DNA of 64,000 nt from assembly GCF_022690685.1 (NCBI RefSeq), contig NZ_JALCYY010000031.1, positions 1-64,000 on the forward strand. The letters are read 5' to 3'. A program made the position numbers and the translations under genes. Shown here piece after piece: positions 41,389 through 50,727 of this stretch. The notes beneath the pieces are model-generated. The model ran no database searches and was not told where the DNA came from. It saw only the letters and a list, made by a program, of their open reading frames with translations. This DNA is from Anaeromyxobacter terrae (lineage in GTDB: Bacteria > Myxococcota > Myxococcia > Myxococcales > Anaeromyxobacteraceae). Numbering within the stretch: position 1 is the stretch's first letter; each line of letters starts with the position of its first letter.

Positions 41389-41660
41389 TTGCGTTCCCCC
41401 CTTTCAACCGGCCTCAGCGTAGGCCTCCCGGCCACCGTGGGTGCCGGGTCCTCCGGAGTCGCCGGATCGGGGTGGGCGACAGCGCAGGCCGCCGCGCCCC
41501 CTCTCGCCGAACGAGCAGCCAGCTCGGCGCAGCGCGGGCGGCGCTCCCCCTCGCATTGCGCGCTGCCTCCTCGGCGGATCTCCGGAAACCCGGATGCACG
41601 CACGCCTGCGATGGGTCGATGCTGTCTACGCGGATTCGGCTGTCCCGCGAGGTGGGTGCA

Positions 41661-42062
41661 ATGGACGCGGTCGAACTGACGAACGCGAGGACGCGGCTCC
41701 AGCGACGCCGCCGCGAGATCCTGGAGGCCAGCCTTCGCTCGGTCGGCGCGATCGACCAGCTGCGCCGGGCGGAGCGCACCGCGGAGGCCGCGGAGGCATC
41801 GCAGAGCGAGCAGCTGCAGTACGACCTCACGCAGCTCGGCGAGGTGGAGCAACGTGAGCTCGCCCTGATCGACGCGGCCCTCGCGCGCCTCGACGCGGGT
41901 GAGTACGGGATCTGCCGGGACTGCGGCGAGGCGATCGGGCCAGGCCGTCTCGCGGCGCTGCCGTTCGTCCTCGACTGCGCCGACTGCGCGAGCCGGCGCG
42001 AGGAGGCCGCGCGCGGCGAGCGGGAGCTGAAGAGACCGCGCCGGATCATGACGCCCGAGTGA
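41661..42062 (+). CDS. DksA/TraR-family zinc finger protein
   Basis: A 133-residue DksA-like protein: an N-terminal coiled coil (RTRLQRRRREILEASLRSVG to about residue 60) followed by a four-Cys zinc finger (YGICRDCGEAIGPGRL, then LDCADCASRR). Such proteins enter the RNA polymerase secondary channel and adjust transcription, often with ppGpp. The acidic tip residues that define true DksA cannot be confirmed here. The stop is 44 bases before the phosphoribosyltransferase start, so the two may be co-transcribed. Confidence 0.85.
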   Translation: MDAVELTNARTRLQRRRREILEASLRSVGAIDQLRRAERTAEAAEASQSEQLQYDLTQLGEVEQRELALIDAALARLDAGEYGICRDCGEAIGPGRLAALPFVLDCADCASRREEAARGERELKRPRRIMTPE

Positions 42063-42106
42063 CCCGAGCCGACGGAGGGTGGAGGATCGGGCGGCGGAGG
42101 TCAGCC

Positions 42107-42799
42107 ATGATGTTCCGGGACAGAACGCAGGCGGGCCACCTCCTCGCCGGGAAGCTCGAGCCGTTCCGTGCGGAGCGGCCGATCATCCTGGGGCTCACGC
42201 GAGGAGGCGTCCCGGTCGCCGTCGAGGTGGCACGCGTCCTCGACGCCGAGCTCGACGTCCTCGTCGTCCACAAAGTCCTCGCGCCGGGCACCGACCACTC
42301 CATCGGCGCCATCGCCGAGGGCGGGGCCGTGTTCCTGAGCCGCGAGGCGCTGCGCGGCATCGGGGCCCGCGTCGATGAAGCCTGGGTCGAGGAGCTCGCC
42401 GCTCGCGAGGGGGCCGAGATCGCTCGGCGGATGCGGGCCTTCCGGGGCGACCGGCCGATGCGCGAGCTCGCGGGGAGGACCGCGATCCTCGTGGACGACG
42501 GCGTCGCGACGGGCGCTACGGCGCGGGCTGGAGCCCTCGCGGCGAGGCAGTACGGGGCCGCCCGCGTCGTGCTCGCGGCGCCCGTGATGGCCGCGGCGGC
42601 GGAGCCTGAGCTTCGATCGGAGTTCGACGCGATCGTCGCGGTGGACCTGGCGGAGCCGTTCTTCGCGGTGGGGCAGTGGTACGAGCGCTTCGAGCAGGTC
42701 TCCGACGAGGACGTGATCGCCGACCTGCACCGCGCCGGCGGTCCGGACGGCGCGGTCGAGCTCGAGCGTGAGGTTCCGGAGCCCGAGCCGAAGCAGTAG
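42107..42799 (+). CDS. Phosphoribosyltransferase-domain protein
   Basis: A 230-residue protein with a type I PRTase fold. The PRPP-binding loop is RTAILVDDGVATGATARAGA, and an early loop LGLTRGGVPVAVEVARVLDA plus VVHKVLAPG match the stand-alone PRTase group often found beside dienelactone hydrolase or stress genes. The catalytic role is unknown. The ATG at 42107 has GGAGG upstream; a GTG at 42059 overlapping the DksA stop is the alternative. Confidence 0.82.
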   Translation: MMFRDRTQAGHLLAGKLEPFRAERPIILGLTRGGVPVAVEVARVLDAELDVLVVHKVLAPGTDHSIGAIAEGGAVFLSREALRGIGARVDEAWVEELAAREGAEIARRMRAFRGDRPMRELAGRTAILVDDGVATGATARAGALAARQYGAARVVLAAPVMAAAAEPELRSEFDAIVAVDLAEPFFAVGQWYERFEQVSDEDVIADLHRAGGPDGAVELEREVPEPEPKQ

Positions 42800-42947
42800 A
42801 CCCGGCCCTCCCGCGCGCCCAGGCACGAGCGAACCACCGCGAGCTCGCCGGGCGCGTCCAGGCGCGGCGTCCGGCCGGGCGGGTGCCCGCCCCCTCCCGC
42901 TGCGCACCGGTCTGACGAGGACCAGACTTTCCTCGAAAGGACTCGCC

Positions 42948-43355
42948 ATGCGCACGCACCTCACCGTCGCCCTCGGCCTCGCCCTCGCCGCTTCAGCGTG
43001 CCGGACGGCGCAGGGCTCGCGAGCGAGCGGCGGAAGCGCCGGCCGCACGGTGGAGGGCCGCGTCGAGGAGGTCGACCGCGACGACGGGACCGTCACGCTG
43101 CGCGTCGGCGACGCCCGTCGCGAGGTCCTCGTCGCGCCGGAGGCCGAGATCAAGGTCGGCGACTTCAAGGCGACGTTCGAGGACCTCGAGGAAGGGCAGC
43201 GCGTGCGCGCGGCGCTCGACGAGTCGAGGGCGCAGACGGAGGGCTACCGCATCGAGATCCTCGACAAGGGAGTGACCGCGCCCACGAAGGTCGAGGAGCC
43301 CAAGGACGGCGGCGACGGCGCACCCTCCGCCGACCGTGAACCCGACGCACGGTGA
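42948..43355 (+). CDS. Small lipoprotein of unknown function
   Basis: A 135-residue lipoprotein with a good lipobox (LALAASAC, Cys near residue 18). The mature part is a small beta-rich domain (TVEGRVEEVDRDDGTVTLRV, then REVLVAPEAEIKVGDF) of the DUF5666-like type, with a charged disordered tail. It probably sits in the periplasm or on the outer membrane. The ATG has an AAAGGA ribosome binding site upstream. Its role is unknown. Confidence 0.75.
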   Translation: MRTHLTVALGLALAASACRTAQGSRASGGSAGRTVEGRVEEVDRDDGTVTLRVGDARREVLVAPEAEIKVGDFKATFEDLEEGQRVRAALDESRAQTEGYRIEILDKGVTAPTKVEEPKDGGDGAPSADREPDAR

Positions 43356-43527
43356 GACGCGCCGACCGGACGCCGGGGTCGGCGCCCGGTCCCCATCACC
43401 CGGGACGTGACGGTCGCCCTCCACTCGTGGAGAATGGCGCCGCCCCATCGCCCCGAGGATCGCCCTGCCCTGCCCGCGCGCCGTCGCCCTCATCGCCGCC
43501 GTCACCCTCTCCGGCTGCACCGCCGAG

Positions 43528-44175
43528 ATGGAGCTCGGGCGCGCGCGGACCCTCGACGCCGGCGAGTGGGACCTGGGCGCCGCGATCGGGTTCTCGGGCT
43601 ACGGGCACGAGCGCACGGTCCCGCAGGAGCACCCCACGGGCGACATGGTCCTACCCCTCGTCCCGGTCGCGCCCGTCGAGCTCTGGGCGGCGCGCGGGAT
43701 CGCGCCTCGCCTCGAGGTCGACGGGCGGTTGTCGGTCCTGTCGGCGCAGCTCGGCGTCAAGGCCCAGGCCGTCCGGACGCAGCACCTCGACCTGTCGCTC
43801 GCCGCGACGGGCATCGCCGCGCTGACGGGACGACCGGAGCTCGAGCCCACCACGCGGGCGCGGCTCGCGCTCATCGCTGGCGTGCCGCTCTTCGCCGGGT
43901 TCGAGCTCGACCTCGCCCCGCAGTGCAGCTGGAACGTCCATCCGGTGCACGCGCAGCCGGAGCTGTGGGGCGCGACGGGGCAGCTCCACTACGGGCCGCT
44001 CCCCGGCGGGATGCGCCGCATCGGGCTCGCGGTGTCGGTGCTCCGCTACGAACGCTCCACGGCGGCTCGCCCGGGCGACGTCACCGACGGCAGATTCGTC
44101 GGCGTCGCCCTCGTCTTCTCGGCGAGGGGGCCGCCCGTGCCCGTGGCGTCCGGCGCCGCCCTCGACGCGCCCTGA
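43528..44175 (+). CDS. Lipoprotein-like envelope protein, start unclear (possible frameshift)
   Basis: A 215-residue beta-rich protein in its clear part (GEWDLGAAIGFSGYGHERTV, then ARLALIAGVPLFAGFELDLA), looking like an outer-membrane-associated barrel. The first ATG at 43528 lies just after what reads as a lipoprotein signal (ALIAAVTLSGCTAE, Cys at 43516-43518) in the same frame. That frame stays open back to a stop near 43408 but holds no ATG, GTG or TTG; only a CTG (43465) is available. A well-placed ATG at 43434, after GTGGAG, is in another frame. An unusual start, a real frameshift or a sequence error are all possible. Confidence 0.6.
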   Translation: MELGRARTLDAGEWDLGAAIGFSGYGHERTVPQEHPTGDMVLPLVPVAPVELWAARGIAPRLEVDGRLSVLSAQLGVKAQAVRTQHLDLSLAATGIAALTGRPELEPTTRARLALIAGVPLFAGFELDLAPQCSWNVHPVHAQPELWGATGQLHYGPLPGGMRRIGLAVSVLRYERSTAARPGDVTDGRFVGVALVFSARGPPVPVASGAALDAP

Positions 44176-44207
44176 CCGGCGAGGCGGCTCGGAGCGATCG
44201 CTCGAGC

Positions 44208-44411
44208 CTACTCGAGCTTGAACCCGACCCGCAGCGTCACCTGGAACTCCGTGATCTTGCCGCCCTTGATGGCGCCGCGCTGCTCGGCCACCTCGAACCA
44301 GGCCATGTGCCGGATCGACTTCGAGGCCTCCTCGATCGCGGCGCGCGTCGCCTCGTCGAAGCCCGTGGGGGACGTGCCGACGATCTCGATCTTCTTGTAG
44401 ACCCCGGACAT
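44208..44411 (-). CDS. Dodecin family flavin-binding protein
   Basis: A 67-residue dodecin, a small protein forming a hollow dodecamer that stores riboflavin or FMN. The family line VYKKIEIVGTSPTGFDEATR, then EASKSIRHMAWFEVAEQRGA and KITEFQVTLRVGF, is nearly complete, including the Trp that stacks on the flavin. The ATG at 44411 has GAGGAG seven bases upstream. It is read leftwards, away from the DUF1992 gene's end by 110 bases. Confidence 0.93.
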   Translation of the reverse strand: MSGVYKKIEIVGTSPTGFDEATRAAIEEASKSIRHMAWFEVAEQRGAIKGGKITEFQVTLRVGFKLE

Positions 44412-44521
44412 GCGCGGCTCCTCGTCGGGCGGCGCGTCGCCGCCACGGGTGAGTGATGCCGGAACCATGGCCTCCGCCGCCGCGTCGAGCCCGGCCCACT
44501 GGGGGGAGACCACACCGGTGG

Positions 44522-44947
44522 TCACTGCGCCGCGGTGCCGGACGGGGCGAGCCTCCCCTCGCGCCAGCGCCGCAGGACCTCCTCGACGTCGAGCGGCGCG
44601 AGGGTGGTGGGCGGCCAGCCGACGAAGGTCGCGTTGAGGCGGCGGATCCTCGCGTTCAGCGCCTCGAGCCGCTCGCGGACGACGTGCTCGTCCCGCTCGC
44701 GCGCGACGGCGGCGAGGACGGCCTCGGCCTCGTGGCGGATGGCGATCGAGTCCGGGAGGCTCGACAGCTTCTCGCGCCGGAGCTTCTCCTTGATCCACCA
44801 CGCCTCGGGGAGCGCCCCGCCGTAGAGCGGCAAGGGCTTGCCCGCCCCGGAGAGCCGCTCGAAGGCGCCCTCCTCCTGCGCCTCGCGGATGAGCCGCTCG
44901 GCGTAGGACTCGAAGGTCTCTCCGGGCTTGCGGGGGCGCTCCGGCAC
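44522..44947 (-). CDS. DUF1992 (DnaJ-homologue C28-like) protein
   Basis: A 141-residue protein of the DUF1992/DNAJC28 conserved-domain family. The marker lines ERLIREAQEEGAFERLSGAG, KPLPLYGGALPEAWWIKEKL and RIRRLNATFVGWPPTTLAP are present. It has no J domain. Function of the family is unknown. Confidence 0.85.
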   Translation of the reverse strand: MPERPRKPGETFESYAERLIREAQEEGAFERLSGAGKPLPLYGGALPEAWWIKEKLRREKLSSLPDSIAIRHEAEAVLAAVARERDEHVVRERLEALNARIRRLNATFVGWPPTTLAPLDVEEVLRRWREGRLAPSGTAAQ

Positions 44948-45012
44948 CCCTCAACGATTACGAGGGCGCGCCCGCTCCGCAACCGATCGCCCGCCGGCAG
45001 GCGCGCGGAGCG

Positions 45013-46992
45013 TCAGACGCCCAGGTACGTGTAGCCCTTCATCACCGCCTCGTAGAAGTCGGCGAGCGAGACGCCCTCCTTCGGGCGGATCGCTCCCTCC
45101 TTCACCTTGCCGTCGAGCGCGCTCTTCACGCGGCGGGAGAGCTCGGCGGGCTCGTACTGGAGGCGAGAGAGCACCTTCTCGATGGTGTCACCCGGGATGA
45201 CCTCCTCGATGTAGAAGTCCTCGGGGTCCTCGTCGTCCACGAACACGTGGATCTCGTTCACCCGGCCGAACAGGTTGTGCATGTCGCCCATGATGTCCTG
45301 GTAGGCGCCGGTCATGAACATGCCGAGGTAGTACGGATCGCCGGGCTTGAGCGCGTGGAGCGAGAGCGTCTCGTCGACGCCGTCGTTCTCGATGAAGCGG
45401 TCGATCTTGCCGTCCGAGTCGCACGTGATGTCGACGATGGTGCAGTCCTTCGTCGGCACCTCGCCCATCCGGTGCAACGGGACGATCGGGAAGAGCTGGT
45501 CGAACGCCCAGTGGTCGGGCGCGCTCTGGAAGAGCGAGAAGTTCGCCATGTACTGGTCGGCGATCTTGTCGGCGAGGTCGCGCGTCTCGCGCGGGAGCCG
45601 CTTCTTGCCGCGGTTCAGGTCCGCGATCCCGCGCACGAGCTTCCAGAAGAGGCTCTCCACGACCGCCCGCTCCTCGAGGCCGAGGATGCCGAGCTTGAAC
45701 ATCTGGAGCGCCTCCTCCTTCTTCGCCGCCGCGTCGTGGTACGCCTCCGCGCGGTTCCGGGGCGTCATCGAGGAGACGATCTCGCGCATCTCCCGCACGA
45801 GCTTCGGCTCGTCCGGCCGCGGCGCCGAGGCGGCGGCGATCTCCTCCGCCGACCCGATCTCGATGTGACCGAAGACGTTCATGATGATGCAGGAGTGGTG
45901 GGCGGTGATGGCGCGCCCCGACTCCGACACGATGTGCGGCTCGGGGACGCCCTCGTTCACGCAGACGCGCTGGACGTTGTAGACGACGTCGCCGACGTAC
46001 TCGTCGAGCGTGTAGTTGACCGTCGAGGCGATGGTGCCGGGCTGGGCGTTCCCGTTCGTCTGGACGCCGACGTAGTCGACGCCCATCCCGCCGCCGACGT
46101 CGAAGTACTCGATGGGCAGCCCCATCTTGCGGAGCTTCGCGTAGACGCGGGCGCCCTCGTTGACGGCGTCCTTCACCACCCGGATCTCGGTGAGCTGCGA
46201 GCCGACGTGGAAGTGGAGCAGCTTCGCGCAGTGCTCCTTCCCCGCCTCCTTGAGGATCCGCACCGCGTGGATGAGCTCGGGGACGGTGAGCCCGAACTTG
46301 GCGAAGTCCCCGGACGAGCCCTCCCACTTGCCGGTGCCGCGGGTGGTGAGCTTCGAGCGGAGCCCGATCATCGGCTCGACGCCCATCTCCTCCCCGAGCT
46401 TCAGGAGCTGGGGCAGCTCGGAGAGCTTCTCGATGACGACGATGACCTTGCGGCCGAGCTTGCGGCCGAGCAGCGCGAGCCGGAGGAACTGCTCGTCCTT
46501 GTACCCGTTGCAGATGGTGAGCGCCTCGGGGTTGGTGTTCATCCCGAGCACCACGAGCAGCTCGCCCTTCGAGCCCGCCTCGAGGCCGTAGTTGTACGGC
46601 GCGCCGGCGTCGAGGATCTCCTCGACCACCTCGCGCATCTGGTTCACCTTGATCGGGTAGACGCCGAAGTAGCGGGCGCCGTAGCCCATCTCGGCCGTCG
46701 CCTTCGCGAACGCCTCGTTGATCTGCTTCACGCGCGCGCGGAGCACGTCCTGGAAGCGGACCACGCACGGAAAGCCGATCTTCCGCTCGCGGATGTCCTC
46801 GACCACGTCCATGAGGTCGATGACCGGGCCTGGCTGGCCCATCGGATGGACGACCACGTGGCCCTTCTCGTTCACGGAGAAGAAGCCGGCCCCCCACCCG
46901 CCGACGTTGTAGTACTGCATCGCGCGGTCGATGGACCAATCCGCAGGCGCCATCGCCGTCGTCGCGTCGCTCCGATGCTCCGGGATGTTCAT
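45013..46992 (-). CDS. speA: Biosynthetic arginine decarboxylase
   Basis: A 659-residue PLP-dependent arginine decarboxylase, making agmatine for polyamine synthesis. The PLP lysine lies in RYFGVYPIKVNQMREVVEEI, the substrate/PLP His in LLHFHVGSQLTEIRV, and the Gly-rich PLP-phosphate loop in FDVGGGMGVDYVG. The Cys-containing C-terminal half follows (TIVDITCDSDGKIDRFI), as in E. coli SpeA (about 658 residues). The start is the ATG at 46992; a GTG/ATG further in would also keep all domains. It is divergent from the ABC exporter gene, 85 bases apart. Confidence 0.95.
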   Translation of the reverse strand: MNIPEHRSDATTAMAPADWSIDRAMQYYNVGGWGAGFFSVNEKGHVVVHPMGQPGPVIDLMDVVEDIRERKIGFPCVVRFQDVLRARVKQINEAFAKATAEMGYGARYFGVYPIKVNQMREVVEEILDAGAPYNYGLEAGSKGELLVVLGMNTNPEALTICNGYKDEQFLRLALLGRKLGRKVIVVIEKLSELPQLLKLGEEMGVEPMIGLRSKLTTRGTGKWEGSSGDFAKFGLTVPELIHAVRILKEAGKEHCAKLLHFHVGSQLTEIRVVKDAVNEGARVYAKLRKMGLPIEYFDVGGGMGVDYVGVQTNGNAQPGTIASTVNYTLDEYVGDVVYNVQRVCVNEGVPEPHIVSESGRAITAHHSCIIMNVFGHIEIGSAEEIAAASAPRPDEPKLVREMREIVSSMTPRNRAEAYHDAAAKKEEALQMFKLGILGLEERAVVESLFWKLVRGIADLNRGKKRLPRETRDLADKIADQYMANFSLFQSAPDHWAFDQLFPIVPLHRMGEVPTKDCTIVDITCDSDGKIDRFIENDGVDETLSLHALKPGDPYYLGMFMTGAYQDIMGDMHNLFGRVNEIHVFVDDEDPEDFYIEEVIPGDTIEKVLSRLQYEPAELSRRVKSALDGKVKEGAIRPKEGVSLADFYEAVMKGYTYLGV

Positions 46993-47077
46993 CGCCCGCT
47001 GATCTACGACAGCGCGCCCGAGAAATCGAGCGTGTGTGCCATCGATCTCGAGCGGCGCGTGCGTTATAGCGGGCGCC

Positions 47078-48958
47078 GTGCCCGCCGCCCGTTCCCACCC
47101 CCTCCCTCCGCAGCCTCCGCGCAGCGCCGGCGAGGCGCTCCGGGAGCGGCTGCAGGGAATGCGCGTCGTGTTCCGGCAGGTGCCGGGCACGATGCGGCTC
47201 GTGTGGGAGGCCGACCGCCGTGGCGCGATCGCGGTGGGCGCGCTCACCGTCGTGCTCGCGCTCCTGCCCGCAGGCATCGCCTGGGCCGGGAAGCTCATCG
47301 TCGACGGCGTCGTCGCGGCCGCCCGGAGCGGCCTCGCCGCGGACCGGGAGCGGGTGCTGTGGCTCGTCGCCATCGAGCTCGGGCTCATGTCCGTGCAGAT
47401 GGCGGCCGGGCGCCTCCTCGCCCTGCGCCGCGAGCTGTTGCGCGGCGCGCTCGGCAACCGCATCAACGAGCGGATCCTCGAGAAGGCGCTGGAGCTCGAG
47501 CTCAGGCACTTCGAGGACGCCGACGTCTACGACCGGATGCAGAACGCCCGGCGCGAGGCCTCCTCCCGGCCGCTCTCGCTCGTGATGCAGGCGTTCTCCA
47601 TCGGGCAGAACACGGTGACCCTCGTGGCGCTCTCGGGGCTGCTCCTGCGCCTCTCGCCGGCGAGCGTCCTCGTCATCGTCGCCGCCTCGGTGCCCGCCTT
47701 CCTCGCCGAGGCGCGGCTCTCGGGCGAGTCCTTCCGGCTCTGGACCTGGCGCGCGCCGGAGGGGCGCCGGCTCAACTACCTCGAGTGGATCCTCACCCGC
47801 GACAGCCACGTGAAGGAGGTGAAGCTCTACGGCCTCGGGCCGCTCGTGCTCAGCCGCTACCGCGCGCTGTTCCGGAAGTTCTTCGACGAGGACCGCCGGC
47901 TCGCGGTGCGCCGGCTCAGGGCAGGGATGACCTTCGGCCTCGTCTCGCTCCTCGCGTTCTACGCGATGTACGCCCTCATGGCCGGGCGCGCGGCGCGCGG
48001 CGACATCTCCCTCGGCGACCTCACGCTCTACATCGCCGTGTTCCGCCAGGGCCAGGGGGCCGTGCAGGCGATCCTCTCCGGCGTGGGCGGCATGTACGAG
48101 GACGCGCTCTTCATGTCGAACCTGTTCGGCTACCTGCACATACCCACGGGCGGCGAGGCGCCGCGCGCCCTCCCGCCCAGGAGCCCTCCGCGCGGGCGCC
48201 CCGCGGAGATCGAGCTCCGCGGCGTCTCCTTCCGCTACCCCGGGAAGTCCGCCTGGGCGCTCCGCGACCTCTCGCTCACGCTCGCGCCGGGGGAGAAGCT
48301 GGGGCTCGTCGGCGAGAACGGGGCGGGCAAGAGCACGCTCGTCAAGCTGCTCCTGCGGCTCTACGATCCGACCGAGGGCGAGATCCGGTACGGCGGGGTG
48401 GACCTGCGCGACATGGACCCGGCCGACCTGCGCCAGCGGATCGGCGCCGTGTTCCAGGACTTCGTGCGCTACCAGTTCACCGCCGCGGAGAACATCGGCC
48501 TCGGCAACCCCGCATTCGTCGAGGACCGCGCCCGCGTCTCCGAGGCGGCGCGGCGAGGCGGCGCCGCAGCGCTGGTGGAGGGGTTGCCCAAGGGCTACGA
48601 CACCATCCTCGGCGGCTGGTTCGAGTCCGGCCACGAGATCTCCTCCGGGCAGTGGCAGAAGCTCGCGGTGGCGCGCGCCTTCATGCGCGAGGACGCCGAG
48701 GTCCTCGTGCTCGACGAGCCGACCGCCGCCATCGACGCCGAGGCCGAGCACGAGCTCTTCCAGCGCTTCAAGGAGCTCTCGGCCGACCGCACCGCCATCG
48801 TCATCTCTCACCGCTTCTCCACGGTCCGCATCGCGGACCGGATCGCGGTCCTCCACGGCGGCCGGCTCGAGGAGCTCGGCACGCACCGCGACCTCGTGGC
48901 GCGCGGCGGCCGCTACGCCCAGCTCTTCCGCCTCCAGGCGCAGGGCTACCTCGACTGA
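47078..48958 (+). CDS. ABC exporter, fused membrane and ATPase domains
   Basis: A 626-residue half-size ABC exporter. Residues about 40-340 form a six-helix membrane domain (IAVGALTVVLALLPAGIAWA, VTLVALSGLLLRLSPASVLV). The ATPase domain has Walker A LVGENGAGKSTLVKLL, a shifted signature HEISSGQWQKLAVARA instead of LSGGQ, Walker B VLVLDEPTAAIDAEAE and a His switch VISHRFSTV. It should act as a homodimer; the substrate (lipid, peptide or drug) is not known. The GTG at 47078 is used; an ATG at 47159 (MRVVFRQ) would skip a Pro-rich start and is equally possible. Confidence 0.88.
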   Translation: MPAARSHPLPPQPPRSAGEALRERLQGMRVVFRQVPGTMRLVWEADRRGAIAVGALTVVLALLPAGIAWAGKLIVDGVVAAARSGLAADRERVLWLVAIELGLMSVQMAAGRLLALRRELLRGALGNRINERILEKALELELRHFEDADVYDRMQNARREASSRPLSLVMQAFSIGQNTVTLVALSGLLLRLSPASVLVIVAASVPAFLAEARLSGESFRLWTWRAPEGRRLNYLEWILTRDSHVKEVKLYGLGPLVLSRYRALFRKFFDEDRRLAVRRLRAGMTFGLVSLLAFYAMYALMAGRAARGDISLGDLTLYIAVFRQGQGAVQAILSGVGGMYEDALFMSNLFGYLHIPTGGEAPRALPPRSPPRGRPAEIELRGVSFRYPGKSAWALRDLSLTLAPGEKLGLVGENGAGKSTLVKLLLRLYDPTEGEIRYGGVDLRDMDPADLRQRIGAVFQDFVRYQFTAAENIGLGNPAFVEDRARVSEAARRGGAAALVEGLPKGYDTILGGWFESGHEISSGQWQKLAVARAFMREDAEVLVLDEPTAAIDAEAEHELFQRFKELSADRTAIVISHRFSTVRIADRIAVLHGGRLEELGTHRDLVARGGRYAQLFRLQAQGYLD

Positions 48959-48991
48959 CCTTCACCGCGCGCTTGCGCGAACGGAGCCCCG

Positions 48992-49612
48992 ATGCGAGGC
49001 CTCGAGCAGATCCCCTGGCTGTACGACCTGGGCCTCGCCCTGCTCGAGCACGGCCAGCTCGGCCGCTGGCGTGCGTGGCTCGCCGGCGGCGCGCGCGGCC
49101 GCACGCTCGATCTCGGCACGGGCACGGGGCGGAACCTGCCTCTCCTGCCCCGCGGCGCCGCCGTCGCTGTCGATCCGCATCGCGCGAACCTCGCCCGCGC
49201 CCGCCGGCGCGCGCCGCAGGCGCCGCTCGTCCTCGCCCGGGCCGAGGCGCTGCCCTTCCGCGACGGCGCGTTCGACACCGTCCTCTCCGGCCTCGTGCTC
49301 TGCAGCGTCCGCGACGTCCCGGCGGCGCTCGGTGAGGTCCAGCGGGTGCTCGCGCCGGGAGGCACGCTGCGGGCGATCGAGCACGTCCGCGGGGACCGCG
49401 CCGTCGGAGCGCTCCAGGATCGCCTGCAGCCCGCCTGGACGGCGATCACCGGAGGCTGTCACCCGAACCGGGAGACGGAGCGCGCCCTCCGCGAGGCGGG
49501 GCTCGAGATCGACGCAGCGTCAAGAGAGGCGCGGGGCGTCATGCGCCGGCTCGAGGCCCGGCCGCGCGAGGGCTCGCTCCGTACGGCTCCGGCGGGGCGT
49601 CACGATCCGTGA
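48992..49612 (+). CDS. Class I SAM-dependent methyltransferase
   Basis: A 206-residue UbiE/Methyltransf_11-type methyltransferase. The SAM-binding motif I is TLDLGTGTGRNLPLL, motif II AEALPFRDGAFDTVLSGLVL and motif III RVLAPGGTLRAIEHVRG. The target molecule cannot be told. It begins 34 bases after the ABC exporter stop and may be co-transcribed with it. Confidence 0.85.
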   Translation: MRGLEQIPWLYDLGLALLEHGQLGRWRAWLAGGARGRTLDLGTGTGRNLPLLPRGAAVAVDPHRANLARARRRAPQAPLVLARAEALPFRDGAFDTVLSGLVLCSVRDVPAALGEVQRVLAPGGTLRAIEHVRGDRAVGALQDRLQPAWTAITGGCHPNRETERALREAGLEIDAASREARGVMRRLEARPREGSLRTAPAGRHDP

Positions 49613-49722
49613 CTCGAGGCCGGCGGGGCCCGCCGGGGTGCGACTCGAAGGCGTTGCGGGCGCGGCGGACGCCGCTTCATAGAACGTCCGTCGACAGTCA
49701 CCCTCGGAGAAGGGAGCACGCC

Positions 49723-50622
49723 GTGAAGCCGAACGCGATCCTCCGCCTCGTCGTCGCCTGCGCTGCCGTCCTGCTCGCCTCCGCGCAAACCGCGCGGGCG
49801 CAGCTCGACGAGGGGGCGGGTACCCGGTACGCGAAGGATTCCTACCCGACGCAGGAGCTCGTCCGTCAGCCGCTCACCCTGTCCCGCGGGCTCATCGAGC
49901 TCGGCGTCCCGGTGCGCTTCGAGATCTCCAAGACGAACGACGGCAGGGTGCCGGACTGGAGCATCCCGGCCAGCCTCGACTTCGGCGTGGCGGACGACCT
50001 TCAGGTCGGCGTCGTGCACTCCACCGGCCTGTGCTTCGGCGGCAACGGCAGCGACTGCGGCAAGGTCTACGACGACGTCGGCGGCCGCGTCCGCCTCGGG
50101 ATCCTGCGCAGCGGCCCTGCCGGCCAGCTCGCGCTCGAGGCCCGCGCGCACGTGTTCGACTTCACGGACACCGTCTGGACCGGCGCGGTGGGGCTCCTGT
50201 ACAAGTACACGCTCGGGCCGAACCTCGCCATCCTCGCGGACGCCGACTGGACCACGTTCCTCAACAAGCGGAGCGACGTCGCGTTCACGGACGCCATCGC
50301 AGGTGCGCTCGGGCTCCAGGTCCAGATCTTCCCCGGCCTCGCCGCGTTCGGGAACGTCGGCGTGGACGTCCCGTTCAACGAGAACGCCGGGTTCGACCGG
50401 AGGGTGGCCGGACCGGTGAGCGCGGGGGTCGAGGTCACCCCGGTGCACAACGTGACGCTGGGCGCCGACGTGAAGTTCTCGAACCTCGTGGGCGAGGACA
50501 ACGGGACGAGCTCCGGGTACCTGCCGCTCGAGCGGTTCCCCCGCGCCCGCGACATCGTCACCGACAACCGGGGCCGCGGCGACGAGCGCTTCCTCTCCGT
50601 CTACGCGCGCCTGTTCCTGTAG
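49723..50622 (+). CDS. Secreted outer-membrane beta-barrel-like protein
   Basis: A 299-residue protein with a signal peptide (VKPNAILRLVVACAAVLLAS, cleavage after ARA). The mature part alternates polar and hydrophobic residues in many short strands (GLIELGVPVRFEISKTN, VTLGADVKFSNLVGE) and ends in a hydrophobic strand with a final Phe-Leu, as outer-membrane barrels do. Two Cys (LCFGGNGSDCGK) may pair. It is probably a small outer-membrane channel. The GTG at 49723 has AGGGAG upstream. Confidence 0.75.
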   Translation: MKPNAILRLVVACAAVLLASAQTARAQLDEGAGTRYAKDSYPTQELVRQPLTLSRGLIELGVPVRFEISKTNDGRVPDWSIPASLDFGVADDLQVGVVHSTGLCFGGNGSDCGKVYDDVGGRVRLGILRSGPAGQLALEARAHVFDFTDTVWTGAVGLLYKYTLGPNLAILADADWTTFLNKRSDVAFTDAIAGALGLQVQIFPGLAAFGNVGVDVPFNENAGFDRRVAGPVSAGVEVTPVHNVTLGADVKFSNLVGEDNGTSSGYLPLERFPRARDIVTDNRGRGDERFLSVYARLFL

Positions 50623-50727
50623 CCGGGTCCCTGCCGCCGCCTGCGCACGCCGGGGCGCCGGCGGCGGGGTGACGCGCGGGTGTTCCACTGTCCGACGGCG
50701 CCCACGCGGGTTAACGTGCAGGCGACC

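Noticed and set aside
45247-49335. Very long plus-strand open frame (about 1360 codons)
   Set aside because: It covers speA on the opposite strand and the ABC exporter in another frame. Its product is Arg/Ala/Val-rich shadow sequence without any domain, typical of high-GC DNA.
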